DNA of 64,000 nt, taken from the NCBI GenBank assembly GCA_947652605.1, contig OX393577.1:5084868-5148867 (forward strand), read 5' to 3'. Every line of letters starts with the position of its first letter. Positions within the stretch are counted from its first letter, which is position 1. Under the pieces are notes generated by a model. That model did not search any database, was not told the origin of the DNA, and saw only the letters and a list, made by a program, of their open reading frames with translations. The DNA comes from Elmis aenea (Eukaryota > Arthropoda > Insecta > Coleoptera > Elmidae). A program made the translations under genes and the position numbers. Below are positions 56,400 through 64,000 of this stretch, piece after piece.

Positions 56400-58840
56400 A
56401 GTAAGAAAGTTACGTTATTTTATCACTAAAAAAAAAGTCTGATTTCTTAAAACTTAATTGACTACCGAAAAGTTATCATTTTTCAAAGTTATAAGAAAAA
56501 ATAGTTAGTACTAATAAACAATTTATTATCTAGGATATTTATTCCATTCGCCCTGTTTGTATAAAACCACGTCATTTATTTGAAAGGTCGTCATTGTATA
56601 CAAACAGACCAGTACTCCAGTACTGACGTTTAATATCATTCTACAGAAAGTGGGGCAATCTAGCTAAAACTGCTTTGCCAATAAATATGCAAAGAACGAT
56701 TAGCAAAATGTTAAAATTAACATCCATCCAAATATTCACGAGTATTGCGATAATCGCCTAGCGATATTAAATTGCAACTGAGATTTTATCAAAAGATAAA
56801 AGTAACAATCAGAAATTTCATCATCAATGAGTGAATGAAAACACGGAAAAAACGGCGCAGAACATGTTGCCCCAATGTTACATACTTCGCGATGACGTTG
56901 GTATAAAAAAAAAAGTGACGATAATGACGTCATAAACCAGTACGTAAGATTTATTGCCCTAAATCAATGTTACATATTGTTTTTTTAGAGCAGATGGTAT
57001 ACTTCTAAGATGTTAAGAAAATCTGTTTTTCGACCATATTTATGGAATTTGAAAAAATTGTAGAATATCACTGAATGCTCTATAAAAAAAAACTTTTGTA
57101 TTATTTAAGCGACCCTGTATCTCTAACTGTTAAGAAGTTGTCAATGGTGAGCAAATATTATCGGACTCAATGTACAATTTTATAATTAATCTTTCAATGT
57201 TTTTTTTTCAAAATGTGTTTTTAATTTATCAACTTGCCTTTCTTTAGAAGTATTGTTATTTATACGGGAAGAATTCACATAAAAAAAAACCTAAATGGGG
57301 TATTTTAATATTCATGAACCACTGTTATCAGAACGTTGGGCATGAAATTAAAATAAGTTTAAGTGTTTTCAAGATCATGGTTACCAAATATTGTAATTTA
57401 AAAGTTAAATACTCACACCTTGAGACTGTTCATTTCCAGGGTTTATATGACATCTAATTATGCTGTTACGTATTGTCAAAACGAAGGTTGTTTGCTGTTT
57501 AAAGTACCGTCAAATGATTATCTCTGCATTAGTTATTAAACTTTAACATAAATAATCTTAATTTATTTCGGCAACAGATAAGTACCTAGTACTTTTTGTT
57601 ATGTTTTTTTAGTCTATACGAATTTTAGATTTTGAATGGAATAATTAACACAAGCAAATATGCATATTAGGTGTTTAATGGAGTCTGTTATTAGGCCATT
57701 TAGATTGGTAATGAATTTTAAAAAATTATGCTAGTAACTGATAAGGCAAAACGTTTTGAAAGTAGTCAAGACAAATTGATTTTAGATTTTGTTAATATAC
57801 AAATAAATTGAAAGTTTGAGTTTATCGTTTTTGTGTAAACATTTCGGAATTCATAAATTAAACATCACAATTTGCTTTTAAAAATGTATCTTCTACAAGG
57901 AAATTACTCTTGTTGGGCATATTTACGTGTTGTGCTAAAAGAAATGATAAAGGAACTATTCGCAAAAAAAAACAAAAATTATAAAAAGTAAAGATAGAGC
58001 CAAGATTTATTTTCATACACACAATTATCAAACTGTTTTAGTAAATAGATTGGATTTTTCTAGCTTATGGTAAAACTGTCAAAAAATGTTTTTATTTGTA
58101 TGCTATCATTAACAACAATGTCAACCTATTTTAATCATTTTTAAAGTCAAATGACAGTTCTACGTTAATATAAAAAAGATCCCAACATATACTTCATACA
58201 ATTTATTGTTTATACGTGTTTGATATATTGATTAACCAATACATTATTGTTGACGAGGGGAATTATTTATTTGCAGACACATAACAGAACATACAAGGAC
58301 GGACAAATAGCCAAGAGTTACTGCATACAAGAGGCAGCACATTGTTAATTAAAGCTTAGTTGTACTAACAATAAAAGCTCAGTGACCTATTCATATTGTC
58401 TGTTAAACTTTTATATGATAATAGTGCCAATCTGCCAATGTATAAAACAGGTCTTCAATTTTTTCATTATTTTAAATTTAATTATTACCTGAAAAACATA
58501 TTAGAAACAGATGTTTCAATATTTTTATAAAGCTATTTTCGATTATAATTAATTTGAGTTCTTACGTTCTTCGTAAAAATGTCTGAAAGTTTGTAACGTG
58601 TACGTTCATGAAAGGTTTTTCTATTTATAACCATAAATATATTATACAACCGTTTCAAATTTCAAGGAAATGATGTGAACACGCATAGAACAAAAAGTAA
58701 TAAAACGGTTTAGCATTGTATGATACAAAAAATACGTTTAACGAAATACTATATGTGCCCATTTTCAATTTTTAATCGATCTGTGGAGAAGACCATTTGG
58801 TTTTCAATTAATATTTTAAAAAATACAAAACGTAGGGAAC
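56400..58840. other. Intergenic between PGRP genes, nothing recognised
   Basis: AT-rich. A CCCTGTA motif near 57113 may be a MITE end. No gene, RNA or array that I can support. Confidence 0.5.
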
Positions 58841-58844
58841 AAAA

Positions 58845-59380
58845 TTGATTATATTCGTTTTTGTTACTAGGGTGACATACTATGATCATTTCATAAATAT
58901 AACTAACAATAAGACAAAGACTGAAGAATCATTCAACGGTTTTATTTACGTTAGAACAAGCAAAGATAAAGCAGGTAGCAATTTTCAAATATTTAGGAAA
59001 AATAATTGCATACGGCCACTTAACGTGCTAGGAAGCAGGAATAATATTAAATTGGTATGGTGCCCAGGGTACACTAACGTGCCAGGGAACGAGAAAGCAG
59101 ATCGCCTAGCCAAAATTGGCAGCGAGACACCTTTCTTCGGACCAGAACCTGCAGTTGGTACAACCTATGGAACAGCCAAGCGGTGTCTTAATGACATATT
59201 AATACAAGGGCATAATGCTCATTGGAAAAAAGTTGCAGGACAAGCCCATTTTAAGGCTATCCTGTCAATGGTCTCTAAAGAAAAGACAGAAGAAATGCTT
59301 AGGATGAGCAAAGTAGACATCAGAGCAGCAATGTATAGGTCACAAATTTGTTATGTGTGAAACAGGATGACGTTAGAACT
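58845..59380 (+). pseudogene. LINE RNase H domain fragment
   Basis: From about 58990 the frame reads NIKLVWCPGYTNVPGNEKAD, then RLAKIGSETPFFGPEP, the RNase H C-terminal block (VPGHxGVxGNExADxLA) of I/R1-group LINEs. It continues LRMSKVDIRAA, shared with 5136-5470. The frame's start upstream is not LINE-like; the RT domain is absent. Confidence 0.82.
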
Positions 59381-59779
59381 GGCAAGTTAATTTGTCATAT
59401 TTTATGAAAACATCTAAACGTTTGGATAAATAAACTTAAGAGTCATGTTGAACATCATTTAACGTTATGTGTCATTAAGTTAAATATATCAGTGAAGAAC
59501 ATGGCATAAAAATTAATTTTAATATTTCTTTAATAAAATTATGTAATATGTAGCAAATTATTGGCCGTTCGTAAGATATTTTCCAAGTAAATTCTGCGAT
59601 TCACTGTAGAAAAAAGTTGACTGTTTAATCGTTGCTGTAAATCTTAATAATTTATTATTACTTTTATTGTTTTATGTTGTGTATAAAATAATATATTTTT
59701 TGCTTGTGCTATGCAAGTGGTACTTCTGTTTCTGTTTTTGAAGTATTGCTGTTAGGTTAGGGCCAAGACTGTGAAAATC

Positions 59780-60145
59780 ATCATGTAGTTCAAAATGAGC
59801 GCATCATTAAATTGTATATGAGAAGAAAAACTTAATTTCCCGTTCGGCAAGAAATATGGCCAGAAGCTGGATGTTTCAGAATATGCTGTTCATCGTGTCC
59901 TTACACAAAACCTTTGTATTTGTGTTTGCAAGTGCCAAAAAGCTCAAAGATTGACTAACATATGATAAGGCGAAAAGTTGGAAGACATTCTGGGCTCGCT
60001 GCTTCATCAATAATCTTTTCTGAAATGAAAAACTTTATCTTGCAACAATCCCACAACGCCCAAGATAACCGGATATACTCTGCCAACATCCAAGACATTT
60101 CTCCAACCATTATAGTTTTTAAGCATTACAAAGAGCCCAAATCGT
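59780..60145 (+). pseudogene. Tc1/IS630-type transposase, degenerate
   Basis: Plus-strand frames read EYAVHRVLTQNLCICVCKCQ, then KAQRLT (end of the helix-turn-helix region), then after a shift IIFSEMKNFILQQSHNAQDN and RIYSANIQDISP. The usual FSDEK catalytic Asp is replaced (FSEMK). Stops and shifts make it inactive. Confidence 0.8.
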
Positions 60146-60149
60146 AGAA

Positions 60150-62480
60150 AAAGGTTATTTAATAACACATTCCTCTAGTTTTATTAACAAATACATATTC
60201 AAAACAAAAAATTTAACTATGAACATTAATGGTCTGAAACTGAAAAAAAATTTAAACGTATAGTTGATTTTAATTTGAAAAAACAGGGCTTTAAGATTAT
60301 TTTTTTTAAATTTACAATCAGTTTCCTTAACTATAGTTACGCCACTGGCTGTTAATAATCTTGCAGATGTTATTGTACATAATAACTCCTCGTTTTTCCA
60401 TCCAAGTATATAAGTATTGCATTGAACTTTTGCTCTAAAAATGATTTTAATTAATGAAGTCGTTAAATAAACAGCTTAATTATTGCCAATCATAATTATA
60501 CAAAACCAGACTTCATTATCAACGCGTTTTTAACTAAGTCGGATTTTATTATCAATAAAATATTTATAATTATTGTTAAGACTACAATTGTTTTTTTTTA
60601 TAGGTATATGTTGCATTTTTTGTCTAACAGCACTTTCAATCTTTGTGTACAACTAAACGAACAATGACGTTTGGGAAAAACCCATATGAATTCAAAATGT
60701 TACAGGTCACATGCATTGACTGTTGATAATAAGTAGTTTTAGTTACATTAACATTTTAAACATTAGTAGCTGCAAACCCAATGATAAACTATAAATTGAG
60801 AAACTTACAGATTTAAAAAATTGTATTGTTCATGATGGTTAACTGATTTGGAAAGAACACAACAAAACATTGGCTTATTTGTTACTCTATTTTATTTATA
60901 ATATGATTTACCACAGCATTACACACGACGAACCATTTTAATAGCTATTTATTGTTATGTTATTTAATACAACGCACACATTTTTTGTTTACACTTGCAG
61001 ACTGTCCAACCAAACTTGACCGCTATGGGATTTCCAAGATTTTGTAGTAATGTACTCCAAATTCGAAGCGTAACATCAGGGCCGGGACAGGGGTAAGGCA
61101 AACGAAGCACTTGCATCGGGTGAACATTGGAAAAGGGCGCCAAGTTGATGAAAAATAAAAATAAAAATTAAATAAATAATAATAATAAAATAATTCACTA
61201 TGTTCTGGTAGTACATGATTAATTTATTTATTTATTCGCTATCCCTTCGTGTATTGCGGAGTATTGTTAAAATAATTTTCGTCAATTATGGAAAATAAAA
61301 GGTCTTACAAATATGATATTGTAATTAATTGATTTTAATAAAGTATTGAATAAACTGTCATGAGAAAACTAAATTTTGTGTATATTATGACATTTCTCGA
61401 ATTTCTTAAAAAGTGTGGTCATATTTAATTTTTAAAAAAAGCACAAATTCAAAGAATTTCTAGCTGGTTGCAAATTATACAATTAATTTAAGATATCGAC
61501 AATCTGGAAACACTTCTTACGCTTTCTATTTTGAGATAACATAAGATTTCCAACAAAGTTTCGTCTCTTCAGAATCATCATCAACTTAATTTTTTTAAAT
61601 ACGGCAAAAAAAATTTAATCTTATAGTCGAATAGCATTTTGTCTTCTAATTTCAATGATATATGACACTTAATATCTAAAATGATATTTTACCACAAAAA
61701 TTTGAGAAAAACTCATTTTGTACAATTTTTAATCCAATCATCTTATACACAAAAAAAACCAAAGAATTCTTTTGTTTTTTTGTTGTTCTGTTAAAACTGT
61801 CACTCATTCATTAAAAAACATTGTTTTTGAAATTTATAATAAACAAAAATTTTGATCAACACGAGAGGGAGACATACGTATAACAAACAATAAATTTTAT
61901 TTGACAAACTACGAAGTTTTGTTTTTAAAATTTGTAACTGGCTAATAACTGCTACACTAACAATAAGAGACAACTCTTAAATGTCACATCGGAAAAAAAA
62001 GAACATCAACACGGGATAACTCCCATCTATTAGTAGGCTGTGAACATGTAAAATGATTTTTGCTTATTTAAAGAAAAACTACAAGAGTAAAGCATAACAA
62101 ACCTTATATCATTGAAACGAGAAAAAAATAACCTTTTTAATAAGACCACAGCCAACTATGACTTCCATTTAAAAAAATGCAAGTTTGTGCTATAACTCGG
62201 AAATCGAGAGTGCTATGAAAATTTCGTTAACATTTAAAATCTACGTAAAAATATCTATAAAAGTCAATTTTTATTTTTATTCTAACTCATATGGTTACGG
62301 AATTATTCAAGTTTGAAAAAATCAACCTTTTTCAGTTTTTTCAAAATATTTCAAAAAGTTGATGACGTAGGTCAAATTTGAAAATGGCATCAGATTTCCC
62401 TTTAAATTCTGCACAAATTTGCTAATTTAAACGTTTCTGTATCTCTAATATTAACGGAGTTACCTATACAACAGGTTAGA
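60150..62480. other. Intergenic with transposon ends
   Basis: CAGGGCCGGGACAGGGGTAA at about 61078 and TAGTTACGCCACTG near 60350 look like hAT ends. No complete element or gene was seen. The remainder is AT-rich. Confidence 0.45.
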
Positions 62481-62495
62481 AAAATGGGCACCCTG
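62130..62495. mobile_element. MITE ending in CACCCTG-TA
   Basis: The right terminus TTAGAAAAATGGGCACCCTG ends at 62495, followed by TA. Subterminal TCTGTATCTCTAATATTAAC parallels the inverse of other CAGGGTG elements in this window. The left limit is estimated. Confidence 0.5.
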
Positions 62496-62987
62496 TATAT
62501 TTAAAGCATTTTTTGTTAGTTGACAGTCATTTATCTTCATAGTAGTTCTTTTATCCAACACATTTGAAGTTTTTTTCATGTTGTTACAGAAAAGCCTCTT
62601 AATTTTTTGCCTTATAACCTGCATGTAACAGGGAAACATTAAAATTTATTTAAAAAATGTGATCTAATAAAAGTTTCAGCAGTTCTGTAAACGTTCTGTA
62701 AATTTTAAAAGTAAACCGTGTCAAATAACGATTGATATAGTGCAGTACAAGTATGGTTTGTGTTTGATGAGCAATGCGTTTGAAGTTGTAGGTGTGCAAA
62801 ATAAAATATTTACGTTTGTTAACGAATGTCACGGTGTGTATGCATTCATACATTATACATGCACGATACGAGCGTATATGTATACTCACACAGCAGTGCA
62901 GAATGTTGTCGATAACGTCATCCAAACAACCTTCGCAAGAGGTTCCAAACGCGTTGAAAATTAGTAGATCTCGCTACTTCGCCGGGA

Positions 62988-63471
62988 ATGGTGTTGGCCG
63001 GTAATACCAGCGATCTTAACAAAACCCAAAGTGACACCGACGATGACGATCAAGACGACGCCAGTGTCGCGTCGTCCCAAGATGATTACGAACAAGACGG
63101 CGCCCTGGTACTGCCCAACGACGCAAACAAGGAAAAAATCGCGTTCGGAAATATTGCAGTATCTAACTCTACTGATGTTCATTTTGGAATTAAAACGTAT
63201 TATCAAGGACCAGTGACTATTAAACAAGTTGTGTACGCAAACCCAAACGATTCTAGGACTAACGAGTGCAACCATCAAAATATAACAGTACCGCTTTCTA
63301 TAAAAGACTCGAGTGTAGTGTTAGATGGTGTGCCCATTATAAATGAAAATGAAAATGGTGTGTTTAATAAAGATTTTGCACCAGAATCGTTTTCAGTTAC
63401 AAATGGAAAATTAAACAATAAGGTAGATAATAAAATAAGTGAGACGGATGCTCGCACTAAACTGAGAAAAG
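62988..63471 (+). CDS. Second PGRP-type receptor, first coding exon (partial gene)
   Basis: ATG at 62988, donor gtaaat at 63472, phase 1 like exon 1 of the PGRP gene at 50821. It encodes 161 residues: a very acidic start (TDDDDQDDASVASSQDDYEQ) and a cRHIM-like motif at about 59-81 (STDVHFGIKTYYQGPVTIKQ). That motif shares S-[ST]-D-V-x-x-G-x-x-T-x-x-x-G-P-V-T-I-x-Q with the first gene. The membrane and PGRP exons must lie beyond 64000, so the PGRP domain itself is inferred from the paralogue. Confidence 0.75.
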
Positions 63472-64000
63472 GTAAATAAATCTTCCTTTTAAAAATTAGT
63501 TAAATTCAGAACAGTTAAGTTGTACAGGGTGGTCCAAACTCGATGGGATTACATGGGTATCTCGCTTAATATTCAAGATAGAGAAACGGTTCAATTATCA
63601 AAAATGTTCAGTTTTTTGGGACAAACTCAGAACCGTTTTCAAAAATACCCTACCATTTCCGGTTTTGGAGTTATTGGAAAAAATGTGTTTTTTGTCATAT
63701 TAATAATGTGCCATATCTCCATTATTGTTGTAAACATCGACAAAATTTCAAAATTTGTAAAGATTATATTTAGGTCTTTTTATTTAAAATTAGATGATAC
63801 TAAAATTATTTTTTTTTCGTTAGTCATTAATAAGTTATGACACAAAATTACCTTTTTTAAATGGAAGCTATAGTTGGCTATGGCCTATTTAAATTCCTTA
63901 TTTTTTTTCTCATTCCAAATATATAGGGGTTGATGTATTTATTTTTAATAATACGCAAGTAACGAAGGTTTTTTTTTAGTTTTCTTAAAGAAAAACATGG
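63472..64000. other. Intron of the second PGRP-type gene, MITE end
   Basis: A CAGGGTGGTCCAAACTCGAT terminus starts at 63524 after TA and extends right, probably past 63900. Its open frame (63520-63840) is transposon sequence, not a gene. Confidence 0.6.

Noticed and set aside
62740..62964. Frames upstream of the second PGRP-type exon
   Set aside because: No similarity to any family; the acidic exon start at 62988 with matching donor phase is better supported.

Overview
The window is animal nuclear DNA. It is AT-rich, with split genes using GT-AG introns and dense transposon debris. An insect, probably a beetle, is suggested by peptidoglycan recognition receptors with IMD-type (cRHIM-like) cytoplasmic motifs and by many MITE-like elements ending in CAGGGTG. 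The delta-tubulin gene argues against a Drosophila-like fly, because Drosophila lost delta-tubulin. The species cannot be fixed from sequence alone.

Layout. (1) Positions 1-35076 (+ strand) hold the 3' eleven coding exons of SCYL2, a clathrin-associated pseudokinase. The 5' exons lie left of the window. Its introns, up to 14.5 kb, are filled with LINE fragments, MITEs, foldback elements and a 19-copy satellite array. (2) 35077-37640 is the SCYL2 3' flank or 3' UTR, containing a 1.5-kb palindromic element. (3) 37640-40010 holds a Penelope 3' end, a SINE and a Tc1/mariner-like MITE. (4) 40010-45570 is gene-free and contains two tandem arrays. (5) 45596-48997 (- strand) holds an intronless delta-tubulin gene, followed 15 nt after its stop codon by the inferred start of a four-exon, 214-residue SANT/Myb-domain gene. 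(6) 49212-50423 is a nested DNA transposon with a perfect 8-bp target duplication, next to the delta-tubulin start. (7) 50821-54943 (+) is a complete two-exon transmembrane PGRP gene, followed by a roughly 183-bp tandem array. (8) 56400-62900 is mostly gene-free, with a LINE RNase H fragment and a dead transposase. (9) 62988-63471 (+) is the first coding exon of a second PGRP-like receptor that runs off the right edge.

Working together: the two PGRP genes are tandem paralogues of the IMD immune pathway by family knowledge. The delta-tubulin and SANT genes may share a transcript. SCYL2 is a housekeeping trafficking gene. All splice models were built by eye from phase, splice consensus and remembered family alignments; no search was run.
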